Shown in pieces: positions 15,980 to 26,260 of a stretch of DNA of 64,000 bases (its first letter is position 1; each line of letters starts with the position of its first letter). The position numbers and the translations under genes are program-made. This DNA is from Verrucomicrobiia bacterium (GTDB lineage Bacteria; Verrucomicrobiota; Verrucomicrobiia; Verrucomicrobiales; DEV007): assembly GCA_030427505.1 (NCBI GenBank), contig JAUICH010000001.1, positions 1 to 64,000 of the forward strand, read 5' to 3'. Below the pieces are notes generated by a model. It saw only the letters and a program-made list of their open reading frames with translations, ran no database searches and was not told the origin of the DNA.

Positions 15980-18900
15980 ATGCCCGTGCGCCTTTTTCAG
16001 TCCTCTCGTACCCGCCTACTCACCCTGACGGCGGCGGTTCTCGCGTTCCTTGCGCCATCGTCGAAAGCCGCGGACATCGATTTTAACCGGGACATTCAGC
16101 CCATCCTCTCCGACAATTGCTACTTCTGCCACGGTCCCGACTCTCAGACCCGGGAAGCGGGTTTGCGGTTGGATCAGGAAAAGGCCGCAAAAGAAGATCG
16201 CGATGGCGTCATCGCTGTTGCGCCGGGAGACCCGGAGCATAGCGAACTGATTTACCGCGTTTTCACCACGGATGAAAAGGACGTGATGCCCCCGCCGGAC
16301 TCGGAACGTTCCTTGAGCCCGAAAGAACGCGAGCTTCTGAAAGAGTGGATCGCCCAGGGCGCGGAATGGGAGCAGCACTGGTCCTTCGTGCCGCCCACCC
16401 GGCCGGACCTGCCGGAGGTGAAGCAGGAGGATTGGCCGCGAAACGGCATCGACTGGTTTGTGCTGCACCGTCTGGAACAGGAAGGACTGAAGCCGTCGCC
16501 CGAAGCTTCAAAAGAAACCCTCATCCGCCGCGTAACGCAGGACCTCACCGGCTTGCCGCCCACTTACGAGGAGGTCAAAGCCTTTCTGGAAGATGAGTCG
16601 GACACTGCTTACGAAAAAGCCGTCGACCGTCTCCTGCGCTCGGACCGGTATGGAGAAGCCATGGCGCTCCAGTGGCTGGACGCGGCTCGCTACGCGGACA
16701 CGGACGGTTACCAGAATGATGGGCCGCGCGAGATGTGGCGCTGGCGCGACTGGGTGATCGACGCCTACAATAGTGGGAAGACCTTCGACCGCTTCACCAT
16801 CGAACAACTCGCCGGCGATCTGCTGCCGAACGCCACCCTGGATCAAAAGATCGCCACCGGCTTCAACCGGAACAACCGTTATAACTCAGAGGCGGGCCTG
16901 GTCCTCGAAGAGTTTCTCCTGGAGAACGCCGTGGACCGCGTGGATACCACTTCCACGGTGTGGATGGGCCTGACCATGGGCTGCGCCCGGTGTCACGATC
17001 ACAAATACGACCCCATTTCTCAGAAGGAATACTATGAGCTGATCTCCATCTTCGGAAACATCACCGAATGCGGCCGCGCCATTAAGTTTGGTAATTCCGA
17101 ACCCTACATTAAAGCGCCCGCCGCGGACCAGCAGGCGGCCCTTCAGAAAGTCCAGCGCCGCGAAGCGGACGCCCGGAAAGCCTTGGAAGCCAGGGAAGGG
17201 GAAGTCGCCGAAGCGGAAGCCAAGTGGGCGCCGAACTTTGACGGCAAAGCCCCACCGGTGGGCGTGGTCTCCCAAGGACTGACCGCGCATTTCACCTTCG
17301 ACGGCGACACGTCCGGAGTCACCAAAGAGAAAGGGAAGCCCGTTTTCCGCGAAGGCCTGCCGGGCCGGGGAAACGCGGCCACCGTGGGAGGCGGCGGAGT
17401 GTTCGCCCTGGGGGAGGTGGGCGACTTCTCCTGCCAGAAGCGCTTTTCCCTCTCCTTCTGGCTGAAGCCCGAAGAATTGAAAGAGGGCGTCGTCCTCTCC
17501 CGTCAGGGCGGAGATACCCGCCGGCCCGGTCTCGCGGTGGAACTGCGCGACGGCCATCTTCAGTTCTTCATTATCAGCCGCTGGGTGGCTGGCGTGGGCG
17601 CGGTGGAAACCGCGAAGCCGCTTCGCCAGGACGAATGGGTCCACGTCACGCTGACCAATGACGGCAGCCAGACCGTCAGCGGCATGAAGATTTACCTGGA
17701 TGGTCAACCGGCTGCGGCAACGGCGCTCTACAACACGAACAGCAATGCCATGGCGGAGCCGAAGAACACCCCCCTTCGGCTGGGCGGCGGTGTTTATGGC
17801 GCGAACTTCAAAGGCCAGGTGGACGAGTTGCGTATCTACGGCCGCACGCTGTGGGCGGACGAAATTGCCCTGCTCGCGGAGCCCGTTCCTGTCGTCCGGA
17901 TTGCCGCGCTTTCTCCTGACAAACGTACCAAGACTCAGGCCGCGGTCCTTCGGGCTTACTTCCTGGAACAGGCCGCGCCCAAACCGCTTAGCCAGCTCGC
18001 CCAATCCCATTTCGAAGCCCGGGTCGCCACGCTGAGTTACTGGGACAAGCTGCCCACCACCATGGTCATGGAGGAAAAACCGGAAGCGCCTTTTTCGCAT
18101 GTCCGGAATCGGGGCGTTTACAATGACCTGGGAGAAAAAGTCACCCCAGCCGTCCCGGAGATCTTTCCCGCCATGGGACCGGGCCTGCCCCGGAACCGCC
18201 TGGGGTTCGCCCAGTGGCTGGTCAGCGGCGAACATCCCCTGACGGCACGGGTCACTGTGAACCGCTACTGGTTGCAGTACTTCGGCACGGGTCTCGTGAA
18301 GACAGCAGAAGACTTCGGACTTCAGGGTGAGTTGCCGAGTCATCCGGAATTGCTCGACTGGCTGGCCACCGAGTTCGTCCGCGCTGGCTGGGATGTGAAA
18401 GCCATGCAGCGCCTCATCGTCACCAGCGCCACCTACCAGCAGGCGTCAAAGATCACTCCGGAGCTTCAGGAGAAAGATCCCCAGAACCGCCTGCTCGCCC
18501 GCGGCCCCCGGCAGCGCCTCTCCGCCCATGCCCTGCGGGATCAGGCCCTGGCCCTCAGCGGTTTGATGGCCGGCGACATCGGCGGTCCGTCAGTCAGCCC
18601 TTATCAGCCCGACCGCCTGTGGGAAGAGATGAGCAATGCCTCCTACAAGCAGTCGAAGGGCAAAGACCTCTACCGGCGCAGCCTCTACACCATCTGGAAA
18701 CGCACCGTCGCCCCGCCCAGCATGATCGTCATGGACGCGGCGGACCGGGAGTCCTGCTGGATTCGCGCAAAGCGCACCAACACGCCGCTCCAGGCGCTGA
18801 CCCTTCTAAACGAAACCGCCTTCGTCGAAGCGGCCCGGCACCTGGCCGCGCGGATGATGACCGAGGGCGGCGAAGATCCCGTCACCTATGGCTTCCATCT

Positions 18901-19120
18901 GGTGACCGCCCGCCAGCCGGGGGAAAGGGAACTGACTCTACTTCGGCAAGCCTACCAGGAATACCTGGCCGAATACCGGCAGGACCCGAAAGCCGCCAAA
19001 GAGTTGCTTAGCATTGGAGAGTCCCCCCAGGCCAAAGACCTGGACCCCGTGGAACAGGCCGCCCATACCGCCTTGGCCAACGTGCTGCTGAATCTGGACG
19101 AAGCCATCACCAAGGAATAA
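15980..19120 (+). CDS. Cytochrome-type PSCyt1/DUF1549/LamG/DUF1553 secreted protein
   Basis: 1046 residues. A signal peptide (about 1-30) precedes a PSCyt1-type domain with CYFCHGPD, a CxxCH heme c site, at about 45-50. DUF1549 follows at about 130-370 and contains a second CxxCH (GCARCHDHKYD). A short coiled linker leads to a LamG/concanavalin-like domain at about 430-630 (FSLSFWLKPEEL, QVDELRIYGRTL), then DUF1553 to the end (RLGFAQWLVSGEHPLTARVT). ATG at 15980 is chosen as it starts the signal peptide. The DUF1501 gene starts five bases downstream. The LamG domain suggests carbohydrate or glycoprotein binding; the pathway is unknown. Confidence 0.9.
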   Translation: MPVRLFQSSRTRLLTLTAAVLAFLAPSSKAADIDFNRDIQPILSDNCYFCHGPDSQTREAGLRLDQEKAAKEDRDGVIAVAPGDPEHSELIYRVFTTDEKDVMPPPDSERSLSPKERELLKEWIAQGAEWEQHWSFVPPTRPDLPEVKQEDWPRNGIDWFVLHRLEQEGLKPSPEASKETLIRRVTQDLTGLPPTYEEVKAFLEDESDTAYEKAVDRLLRSDRYGEAMALQWLDAARYADTDGYQNDGPREMWRWRDWVIDAYNSGKTFDRFTIEQLAGDLLPNATLDQKIATGFNRNNRYNSEAGLVLEEFLLENAVDRVDTTSTVWMGLTMGCARCHDHKYDPISQKEYYELISIFGNITECGRAIKFGNSEPYIKAPAADQQAALQKVQRREADARKALEAREGEVAEAEAKWAPNFDGKAPPVGVVSQGLTAHFTFDGDTSGVTKEKGKPVFREGLPGRGNAATVGGGGVFALGEVGDFSCQKRFSLSFWLKPEELKEGVVLSRQGGDTRRPGLAVELRDGHLQFFIISRWVAGVGAVETAKPLRQDEWVHVTLTNDGSQTVSGMKIYLDGQPAAATALYNTNSNAMAEPKNTPLRLGGGVYGANFKGQVDELRIYGRTLWADEIALLAEPVPVVRIAALSPDKRTKTQAAVLRAYFLEQAAPKPLSQLAQSHFEARVATLSYWDKLPTTMVMEEKPEAPFSHVRNRGVYNDLGEKVTPAVPEIFPAMGPGLPRNRLGFAQWLVSGEHPLTARVTVNRYWLQYFGTGLVKTAEDFGLQGELPSHPELLDWLATEFVRAGWDVKAMQRLIVTSATYQQASKITPELQEKDPQNRLLARGPRQRLSAHALRDQALALSGLMAGDIGGPSVSPYQPDRLWEEMSNASYKQSKGKDLYRRSLYTIWKRTVAPPSMIVMDAADRESCWIRAKRTNTPLQALTLLNETAFVEAARHLAARMMTEGGEDPVTYGFHLVTARQPGERELTLLRQAYQEYLAEYRQDPKAAKELLSIGESPQAKDLDPVEQAAHTALANVLLNLDEAITKE

Positions 19121-19125
19121 CGCCC

Positions 19126-20583
19126 ATGAATCCCTTTACCGAATCTCGACTACTCGCCACGCGGCGGCATTTCTTCAATCGCTCCGCCAAAGGCTTGGGG
19201 GGCGTGGCTTTGGCGTCCTTGCTGAATCGCGAACTCTCTGCCGCGGGAGCCGCCGGCGCTTCGCCGGAGTCTGAAGCGCGTGCTCATTTCCCGAACTTCG
19301 CGCCCCGGGCCAAGCGGGTGATCTACCTTTTCCAATCGGGCGGTCCGCCGCAGATGGACCTCTTCGACTACAAGCCCTACCTGGACAAAGTCCATAAGCA
19401 GGAGGTACCCGACTCCGTTTTCAACGGCCAGCGCCTCACTGGCATGACGGCGGGGCAGAGTTCCTTCCCCGTGGCGCGGTCCGTTTTCAATTTCGAGCAG
19501 GTGGGCCAGAGTGGCACCTGGTTGAATACCGAGCTGCTGCCCCACCTCGGTCGGGTGGCTGACGAGGTCTGTTTCGTGAAGTCCATGCACACGGACGCTA
19601 TCAATCACGACCCCGCCATTACCTTTTTCCAGACCGGATTCCAGATCGCCGGGCGGCCCAGCATCGGCGCCTGGCTCAGCTACGGGCTTGGCAGCACGAA
19701 CGAAAACCTGCCCGCCTTCGTCGCCATGACATCGAACAGCGGCGGTCAGCCGCTCTATGACCGTCTCTGGGGCGCGGGCTTCCTGCCTTCCCAGCACCAG
19801 GGCGTGCGCTTCCGCTCCGGGAAAGATCCCGTGCTCTACCTGAACAACCCGGCCGGCATGAGCGCCAGCCTGCGGCGGAAGACCCTCGATCACCTGGGCG
19901 CGCTCAACCAGATGCGGCACGAGGAGTTTGGCGATCCCGAGATCCTGACCCGCATTTCCCAATACGAAATGGCCTACCGCATGCAGACTTCCGTCCCGGA
20001 ATTGACGGACGTCTCCTCCGAGCCTGAGTCCACTTTTGAGCTGTATGGGGAAGACGCCCGGAAGCCCGGCACCTATGCCTACAACTGCCTATTGGCCCGC
20101 CGCCTCTCAGAACGCGGCGTGCGCTTCGTGCAGCTCTTCCATCGCGGCTGGGACACCCACGGTGGTTTGCCCAAGCAATTGGCGGCTCGCTGCAAGGAAA
20201 CCGATCAACCCAGCGCGGCTTTGATTACCGACCTCCGCCGCCGGGGACTCCTGGACGACACCCTCATCGTCTGGAGCGGAGAATTTGGCCGCACCGTCTA
20301 CTGCCAGGGCACCCTGACGGAGGCGAATTATGGCCGGGACCATCACCCGCGCTGTTTCACCGTCTGGATGGCGGGTGGCGGCGTGAAGCCCGGCCTGACC
20401 TACGGCGCCACGGACGACTATTCCTACAACATCACCGAAAACCCCGTCAGCGTGCACGACCTGCACGCCACCATTCTGCACCTGTTAGGGGTCGATCACA
20501 AAAAGCTCACCTACAAGTTCCAGGGGCGTTACTACCGGCTGACCGACGTGCACGGAAATCTCGTGAAGCCCTTGCTGGCGTAG
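19126..20583 (+). CDS. DUF1501 protein, Tat-exported
   Basis: 485 residues, paralogous to the protein at 9519. The signal region holds a twin-arginine motif (TRRHFFNRSAKGLGG) followed by a hydrophobic segment. Sulfatase-fold motifs are YLFQSGGPPQMDLFDYKP and GEFGRTVYCQG with NYGRDHHPRCFT. The five-base gap to the upstream gene indicates translational coupling and a shared function. It is longer than the other copy mainly through the middle region (about 90-220). Confidence 0.9.
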   Translation: MNPFTESRLLATRRHFFNRSAKGLGGVALASLLNRELSAAGAAGASPESEARAHFPNFAPRAKRVIYLFQSGGPPQMDLFDYKPYLDKVHKQEVPDSVFNGQRLTGMTAGQSSFPVARSVFNFEQVGQSGTWLNTELLPHLGRVADEVCFVKSMHTDAINHDPAITFFQTGFQIAGRPSIGAWLSYGLGSTNENLPAFVAMTSNSGGQPLYDRLWGAGFLPSQHQGVRFRSGKDPVLYLNNPAGMSASLRRKTLDHLGALNQMRHEEFGDPEILTRISQYEMAYRMQTSVPELTDVSSEPESTFELYGEDARKPGTYAYNCLLARRLSERGVRFVQLFHRGWDTHGGLPKQLAARCKETDQPSAALITDLRRRGLLDDTLIVWSGEFGRTVYCQGTLTEANYGRDHHPRCFTVWMAGGGVKPGLTYGATDDYSYNITENPVSVHDLHATILHLLGVDHKKLTYKFQGRYYRLTDVHGNLVKPLLA

Positions 20584-20625
20584 AAGCCGGTTTACCATCC
20601 ACCTTTTAATTCGCCCTTCCTCCCC

Positions 20626-20667
20626 AAAAACAATCAGCCCAGCGGCGAAAACGCCACCGGGCTGATT
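20626..20667 (-). terminator. Rho-independent terminator of the pyrH-frr unit
   Basis: AATCAGCCC (20632-20640) and GGGCTGATT (20659-20667) form a 9-bp stem with an inner GGCG/CGCC. On the minus strand it is followed by GTTTTTG (A-run at 20626-20630 on plus). It lies between convergent DUF1501 and frr. Confidence 0.75.
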
Positions 20668-20751
20668 CGAGTTTCGGGGAAAGTCGCGGGACGGCGAGCT
20701 TTCTTGCTTTGGTAAATTTAGAAAGAGAGAGGGGGGAGATTCAAAGGTGAA

Positions 20752-21318
20752 CTACACCTTCATGATTTCCGCTTCCTTGTGAGCGACGTGCTCGTCGATG
20801 CTCTTGATGTACTTGTCCGTCAGTTCCTGGACGTCTTTTTCGTAAAGGCGCAGGTCATCTTCCGTGATGGCGCTTTTCTTCTGGGCATCCTTCAGCTTAT
20901 CGATGCCGTCACGCCGGGTGCCACGAATGCGGACGCGGCCAGCTTCCGCCATTTCCTTGACCACTTTTACCAGATCGCGGCGGCGTTCTTCGGAAAGTTC
21001 TGGAATCGGCAGGCGGATCAGTTTGCCGTCCACGGCGGGGTTGATGCCCAGCTTGGACTCCGAAAGCGCCCGCTCAATGTCCCGCGTCGTGCTGGGATCG
21101 AAGGGAGTGACCGTAATGAGCCGCGGCTCCGGCGTGGAGATCATGGCCAACTGCTTCAGCTTCATGCTGGAGCCGTAAGCTTGCACCATCACGTCCATGT
21201 TTTCCACCAGGCTGGGGCTGGCCTTTCCCGTGCGCACGCTGGACATTTCGTGCAGCACATAGTCCACGCTTTTCTGCATGGCGTCTTCCGTTTCCAGCAA
21301 AATCTCGTCCGGGTCCAT
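20752..21318 (-). CDS. frr: Ribosome recycling factor
   Basis: 188 residues. With EF-G it splits the post-termination ribosome. The family pattern is complete: SSVRTGKASPSLVENMDV, then PFDPS, GKLIRLPIPELSEERRRDLVK and a C-terminal three-helix-bundle helix (DVQELTDKYIKSIDEHVAHK). ATG at 21316-21318 is chosen; an upstream in-frame start would add 19 unconserved residues. It follows pyrH, the order common in bacteria. Confidence 0.96.
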   Translation of the reverse strand: MDPDEILLETEDAMQKSVDYVLHEMSSVRTGKASPSLVENMDVMVQAYGSSMKLKQLAMISTPEPRLITVTPFDPSTTRDIERALSESKLGINPAVDGKLIRLPIPELSEERRRDLVKVVKEMAEAGRVRIRGTRRDGIDKLKDAQKKSAITEDDLRLYEKDVQELTDKYIKSIDEHVAHKEAEIMKV

Positions 21319-21386
21319 AGGGTTGAAGGGCTTAAGGATAGGGCAAATTCCGCCTCCGTCGAGCGCGGAATCCACATTATCCGGCC

Positions 21387-22142
21387 TTACCCTACGGAAC
21401 TGAGCACCGTTTGCTCCGGGGGAAGCTTGGCGGAAACCAGGGTGCCCACGTGTTCTCCGATCAGGGCCCGGTGGATGTTCCCCGGTTCTGTCATGTCGAA
21501 AACGATGATGGGCTTATTGTTGTCCCGGCACAGACTGAAAGCCGTGGCGTCCAGTACCTTCAGGCCACGGTTCAGCGCTTCCGTGAAAGTAATGTATTCG
21601 AACCGCCGTGCGTCCTCGTTCTGCATGGGGTCCTTGTCGTAAACCCCGTCCACCTTGGTGGCTTTCAGGATGGCGTCGGCGCCGATCTCGCTGGCGCGCA
21701 GGGCGGCGGTGGTGTCCGTGGAGAAGAAAGGGTTGCCCGTTCCCGCGGCAAAGATGACCACGCGGCCCAGTTCCAGGTGCCGGATGGCCACGCGGCGGAT
21801 GAAAGGCTCCGCCACGTTTTTCATTTCGATGGCGGACTGCACCCGGGTGGGGACTTCCAGGGCTTCCAGCATGCTTTGGATCGCCAGGGCATTCATGACC
21901 GTGGCCAGCATGCCCATGTAGTCCGCCGTGGCGCGTTCCATGCCGCGATTGCTCGCGCTGACGCCTCGCCAGAAATTTCCACCTCCCACTACCAGACCGA
22001 TCTCCAGTCCGCTTTGTTGGGCCTCTTTCACTTCTTCCGCGATTCGTTCGACGATCTCGGGAGAAATATTATCGTGACTGCCAGGCTCTCTGAGGGCCTC
22101 GCCACTGAGTTTTAGGACGACGCGCTTAAACTGTCTCCGCAT
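21387..22142 (-). CDS. pyrH: Uridylate kinase
   Basis: 251 residues. It phosphorylates UMP to UDP in pyrimidine nucleotide synthesis. Amino-acid-kinase-fold motifs are present: [10 protein letters not shown] at the N terminus, [12 protein letters not shown] for the phosphate loop, and [17 protein letters not shown] for UMP and ATP sites. It lies 68 bases upstream of frr on the same strand. Confidence 0.96.
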   Translation of the reverse strand: MRRQFKRVVLKLSGEALREPGSHDNISPEIVERIAEEVKEAQQSGLEIGLVVGGGNFWRGVSASNRGMERATADYMGMLATVMNALAIQSMLEALEVPTRVQSAIEMKNVAEPFIRRVAIRHLELGRVVIFAAGTGNPFFSTDTTAALRASEIGADAILKATKVDGVYDKDPMQNEDARRFEYITFTEALNRGLKVLDATAFSLCRDNNKPIIVFDMTEPGNIHRALIGEHVGTLVSAKLPPEQTVLSSVG

Positions 22143-22248
22143 GCGATTGCGTTGGGTTCATCAAGAAAACTACATGCTCTCCAATATGCAAAGCGGAATA
22201 TGATAAATAGAGGAGATTTCCGCCTATAAACGGGCAACCTGCCTAGTT

Positions 22249-23205
22249 TCAGTCATTTGCTTTGCCCAAGCGGGCCCCTGGAGAGATGGCGTGACCGGCG
22301 AGAAACGCGCTCGCGGGCATCCGGCGGCTGCCTTCCGGCTGAACGTCCTTGATCCATAGCGCCCCCTGACCCGTGGCGACCAGAAAGGCGTGCTTCTCCA
22401 CCGCCAGCACGGTCCCCGGTTCGCCGGAAAGTCCGGAAGACGGGTCCACCTCCACCGGGGGAAAAAGCTTCAGCTTCTTCGAATCCTCCAGCCAGGTGTA
22501 GGTCCCCGGCCAGGGATCGTAGGCGCGTATCAAGCGCCCAAGAACCTCCGCGGGCTGGGCCCAGTCGATCTCCCCATCCTCGCGATTCAGTTTGCCGAGG
22601 TAGGTGACTTCGTTCTCTGCCTGCGGAAGGCGTGGCGCCGGCTCTCCGGATTCAAAGAGCGGCAAGGCTTTTTCCAGAGCCACGGGTCCCAGCGCGGCCA
22701 GTTTGTCGTGCAGAGTTCCGCCCGTGTCTTCCGGAGCGATTTCCAGCCGCTCCTGCAGGACAATGTCGCCCGCGTCGAGCTTTCGCACCACGAACATCAC
22801 GGTCATGGCGGTTTCCCGGTCGCCACTGAGGATGGCGGCCTGGATGGGCGACGCCCCCCGGTGCCGGGGCAGCAGCGAGGCATGGAGGTTAATGCAGCCC
22901 AGCGGCGGAATATCGATCAAGGCCTGGGGCAACAGTTGCCCGTAGGCCACCACCAGGATCAGGTCCGGTTCCAGCGCCCGGATGGCTGCCAGATAGTCCG
23001 GATCCCGCACTTTTTCGGGTTGCAGGACCGGCACGCCCTGGGCAATCGCCAGAACTTTTGGGGCTGGGGGCATCAGGGTCTGCTTCCGGCCCACCGGCTT
23101 GTCCGGCTGGGTCACCACGCCCACGATCTCGTGCCCGGACTTTTCCAGCAGCCAGCGCAAGGCTGGCAGACCGATTTCTCCGGTGCCTAGGAAGAGGATT
23201 TTCAT
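22249..23205 (-). CDS. fmt: Methionyl-tRNA formyltransferase
   Basis: 318 residues. It formylates Met on initiator tRNA using 10-formyltetrahydrofolate. The catalytic region shows INLHASLLPRHRGASPIQ with the conserved Asn and His, and the Asp lies in KLDAGDIVLQE. The C-terminal OB-like domain follows from about residue 210. No def gene is adjacent. The gene follows adk by 61 bases on the same strand. Confidence 0.96.
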   Translation of the reverse strand: MKILFLGTGEIGLPALRWLLEKSGHEIVGVVTQPDKPVGRKQTLMPPAPKVLAIAQGVPVLQPEKVRDPDYLAAIRALEPDLILVVAYGQLLPQALIDIPPLGCINLHASLLPRHRGASPIQAAILSGDRETAMTVMFVVRKLDAGDIVLQERLEIAPEDTGGTLHDKLAALGPVALEKALPLFESGEPAPRLPQAENEVTYLGKLNREDGEIDWAQPAEVLGRLIRAYDPWPGTYTWLEDSKKLKLFPPVEVDPSSGLSGEPGTVLAVEKHAFLVATGQGALWIKDVQPEGSRRMPASAFLAGHAISPGARLGKAND

Positions 23206-23266
23206 ATACGGAAACGCGTGGCGGCCAGGAGAAACCGGAGCCTCGCCCGCGCCCCGCGTGGAAGGC

Positions 23267-23902
23267 TTATACCACCTGCTTGGAGAATTCCTGCCAGTCC
23301 GGCAGTTGGATGATGGCTTGGAGCATGTCCGAGAGCACCTTTACGGGGGGCTGATTGGCGTCGATGTCCGTGACGATTTCCGAGGGGTAGTGCTCCAGCA
23401 GTTCTTTGGTTTCCCGCTCGTAGGTTTCGAAGCGCCGCCGGATGACTTCCTCGTTCGCGTCGTCCATGCGCTGTTCCTTCAGGGCCCGCTTGCGCAGGCG
23501 GCGGATCAGCTCTTCCCGGTTGGGGCAGGAAAGGTGAAAGAGCTGAAGGACGTCGATGTGCTCGTCCATCAGTTCCGCCTGGCGGGTGTTCCGGGGAATG
23601 CCGTCCAGGACCAGAAAGTCCACGTCCGCCTTGAAGGCGTGGGCGTCCACCGCGTTGTCCAGCTGAGCGACACAGAATTTTACCACGATTTCGTCCGGCA
23701 CCAGGCGACCTTCGGCGGAATACTTCACAAACTGCTGCCCGATCTCCGTCCGGGTGTCCAGGCGGCGGAATGCGTCGCCCGTGGAAAAATGATAGAACCG
23801 CGGAATCTGTCCGATGATGGAGCCCTGCGTCCCCTTGCCGCTGCCCGGAGCGCCCATGACGATCAGGGTTTTGAATTTTGACGGAGGAGGCGAATCGTTC
23901 AT
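23267..23902 (-). CDS. adk: Adenylate kinase family protein
   Basis: 211 residues. It should interconvert ATP plus AMP with two ADP. The P-loop is GAPGSGKGTQ, the AMP-site motif is LDGIPRNTRQ, and the C-terminal DDANEEVIRRRFETYERET supplies the conserved arginines. The LID is short and has no zinc cysteines. The N terminus has about 12 extra residues before the P-loop strand. Sequence is somewhat divergent from typical Adk (FYHFSTGDAFRRLDTRT in place of ISTGDMLR), so another nucleoside monophosphate kinase is possible. Confidence 0.85.
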   Translation of the reverse strand: MNDSPPPSKFKTLIVMGAPGSGKGTQGSIIGQIPRFYHFSTGDAFRRLDTRTEIGQQFVKYSAEGRLVPDEIVVKFCVAQLDNAVDAHAFKADVDFLVLDGIPRNTRQAELMDEHIDVLQLFHLSCPNREELIRRLRKRALKEQRMDDANEEVIRRRFETYERETKELLEHYPSEIVTDIDANQPPVKVLSDMLQAIIQLPDWQEFSKQVV

Positions 23903-24015
23903 GGAAAGGAAGTTCTGGAGAAATGGGGGCTCGCGAGAGCAAGCTTTATCAGAACTCCTATCGCGGCAGTTTCAACTATCAGATTCGTTATTCTCGGTTA
24001 GTGTAGGCCGCAACT

Positions 24016-25353
24016 TTGAAAGCCGGTCTTTTCAGCAAGCATTTCAGCACCTTTCTAGCGTTCCGTTACCTGAAGCCGGAGCGTAGTGCTGTCTCCTCCA
24101 TTATAACGCTCATTTCCATCTGCGGCGTGGCTCTTGGCGTGACGGTGCTGGTCATTGTGATCGCGGTTTTCTCCGGGTATGAAAAGCGTCTGACGGATAC
24201 CGTCCTGGCCTTCGAGCCGCACCTTGTGGTGGATGCCGGTGGTATTCTGGACGACTGGGACGAAGTTCAGGAGCGTGTCGAAACTCTGCCGGATGTGGAA
24301 TCGACGACCCCTTTTGTCCAGGGCCAGGTGCTGATGGATTTCGCCGGGCGGCGCTATGCCACGGTCATCCGGGCCATCGACCCCCCGCCAAGCGAAGAAC
24401 CCGGCAGCATGCTGAGCCAGCTGGAAAATCTTCTGGCCAAGGACGAAGAGGGCAAACCGATGGGCAAGTTCCTTTTGGACTTCGGCACCGCCGTGATCGG
24501 AGACGACTTGGCGAATTCCATGGGCATCCACCTGGGGGATTACATCACCGTGCACTCCCCCAAGAATATTGAGGAAATCTACAGTGCCGTGGAGCGGGCC
24601 AAGGAGACGGGAGACAATTCCATCCTGGACGATATTACCGAGATGTCCGCTCCCAAAGAGTACGAAGTCGTGGGCATGTTCAACTCCGATAATTACCTCT
24701 TCGATAGTAACTACATCTTCATCTATCTGGCCTCCGGCCAGGAACTTTACAGCCTGCGCGGCGCGGCCCATGGCCTGGCGGTGAATACTCCGGATGGACT
24801 GAAGGCGTCCAAGACGCAGAAGGAAGTGGAAGCGCTGATCGGCCCTCACTACCAGGTGCGAACCTGGATGGACATGCACCGGGACCTTTTCAGTGCCGTC
24901 GCAACGGAGCGCAGCATGATGTACCTCATCCTGTTCATCATCATGATTGTGGCCGGCTTCTGCATCATGAACACGCTTTTCACCGTCACGTTCGAAAAGC
25001 GGGGCGAAATCGGGCTGATGAAAGCCGTCGGGGCCACGGAGGAACAGATCGCGGCGGTATTCATTCTTCATGCCGCCGTGGTGGCCGTGGTAGGAATTCT
25101 ATCCGGTTTGGGATTCGCGTTTCTAATCATTGCCCGCCGGAATGATATCGCCGGTTTCTTTGGGAAGGTCATGAATGTGGAATTCTTCAAATCCGAAATC
25201 TATCAGGTCGAAGGTGGCCTCCCAGCCGACCCGCGGCTCAGTGACATCTCGATCATTTCCCTGGGAGCCTTCGTGGCCTGCGTCCTGGCCGCGTTGGCGC
25301 CTGCTATCATGGCGTCGCTCCGGGACCCGGCGAAGGCCTTGCGTAGCGAGTGA
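24016..25353 (+). CDS. LolC/LolE-type ABC transporter permease
   Basis: 445 residues with four membrane segments: one near the N terminus (about 28-55) and three in the C-terminal half (about 302-325, 348-375, 408-435), framing a large periplasmic domain. This is the MacB/FtsX-like layout of permeases that release lipoproteins to Lol carriers. The FtsX motif FEKRGEIGLMKAVGATEEQI is present. The start is a TTG at 24016, since no in-frame ATG occurs before the first membrane helix. No ATPase (LolD) gene is adjacent. Confidence 0.85.
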   Translation: MKAGLFSKHFSTFLAFRYLKPERSAVSSIITLISICGVALGVTVLVIVIAVFSGYEKRLTDTVLAFEPHLVVDAGGILDDWDEVQERVETLPDVESTTPFVQGQVLMDFAGRRYATVIRAIDPPPSEEPGSMLSQLENLLAKDEEGKPMGKFLLDFGTAVIGDDLANSMGIHLGDYITVHSPKNIEEIYSAVERAKETGDNSILDDITEMSAPKEYEVVGMFNSDNYLFDSNYIFIYLASGQELYSLRGAAHGLAVNTPDGLKASKTQKEVEALIGPHYQVRTWMDMHRDLFSAVATERSMMYLILFIIMIVAGFCIMNTLFTVTFEKRGEIGLMKAVGATEEQIAAVFILHAAVVAVVGILSGLGFAFLIIARRNDIAGFFGKVMNVEFFKSEIYQVEGGLPADPRLSDISIISLGAFVACVLAALAPAIMASLRDPAKALRSE

Positions 25354-25420
25354 AGAGCGGGCACTCTAGCCAATGGCCTCCGAGGCCGCCTTCCAGCCGT
25401 TTCTTTTCCATAACCCAAAC

Positions 25421-26260
25421 ATGCAGTTCTACATCGCGATCCAGGGAGAAAAGCGCGGACCGTTTTCGCTCCACCGGTTAACGGACATGTTAAGAGACAG
25501 GGAGGTCTCTCCCGAGTGCTTGGGCTGGCACCAGGACATGGAGCGCTGGTTGCCCCTCAAAGAGATTCCCGCCCTCACGGAGATCATCCGCGGCGTCGAA
25601 AAGGATTCGGAAAAGAAAGCGGAAGAGGCCGAAGCGGGCGAAAATAAGAAAGACGAATCCGGCCACGAAGAGGCGCCCGTTTTCAACGCGCCCCGCCCCA
25701 AGACAAAGCCCAAACCGCCCGCCGGCGTGGTGGCCATAGAGGTAAAGCCCTTCAGGCGGCTGTGGGCCCGATTCGCGGACCAACTGATCTTCTCGATTCT
25801 GGCCTGGTGGATTTTCGATTTGCCGCCTTTGAGGGAGTTGAGTGAGGCGGGAACCATGACGCCGGAACTTTGGAAGGTGAATATGGTCATGCTGGGCGCC
25901 GCCTTGGTTTCGAACGTGGTGGAGGCGCTGCTGATCGGTTTCTACGGCACCACTCCGGGCAAGTGGCTGTTGGGCATCCGCGTGGTGCGAAATTCCGATG
26001 GCCGGAATCCCGATCTCCGGCGGTCGTTTCTGCGCGCCTTCTTTGTCTGGGTGGCGGGACTGGGTATGGGGCCACCGATTCTTGCTTTGCCCTGCATGAG
26101 CTATTCGTTTTTCCGTCTCCTGGCAAAGGGCGATACCCTCTGGGATAAGTCCCTTGGAACGAACCAGGAATATGAGAATTTGAATGCTCCAAGAATTTTA
26201 GCCATCTTAGCGGCATTCTTGTTACTCTCTCTGGCATTTACTGCTGTCCTTGCTCCGTGA
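25421..26260 (+). CDS. GYF_2-RDD membrane protein
   Basis: 279 residues. An N-terminal GYF_2 domain (about 1-60; GPFSLHRLTDMLRDREV, WHQDMERWLPL) is joined by a Glu/Lys-rich linker to an RDD domain with three to four membrane segments (about 125-275; ARFADQLIF, TTPGKWLLGIRVV). GYF_2 domains are thought to bind proline-rich peptides. The 3' end overlaps the following GH57 start by four bases (GTGA), so the two are translationally coupled. ATG at 25421 is chosen because the GYF_2 fold starts there. Confidence 0.82.
   Translation: MQFYIAIQGEKRGPFSLHRLTDMLRDREVSPECLGWHQDMERWLPLKEIPALTEIIRGVEKDSEKKAEEAEAGENKKDESGHEEAPVFNAPRPKTKPKPPAGVVAIEVKPFRRLWARFADQLIFSILAWWIFDLPPLRELSEAGTMTPELWKVNMVMLGAALVSNVVEALLIGFYGTTPGKWLLGIRVVRNSDGRNPDLRRSFLRAFFVWVAGLGMGPPILALPCMSYSFFRLLAKGDTLWDKSLGTNQEYENLNAPRILAILAAFLLLSLAFTAVLAP

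Noticed and set aside
16886-18343. Long open frame antisense to the PSCyt1/DUF1549 gene
   Set aside because: No motif; the plus-strand gene accounts for the sequence.
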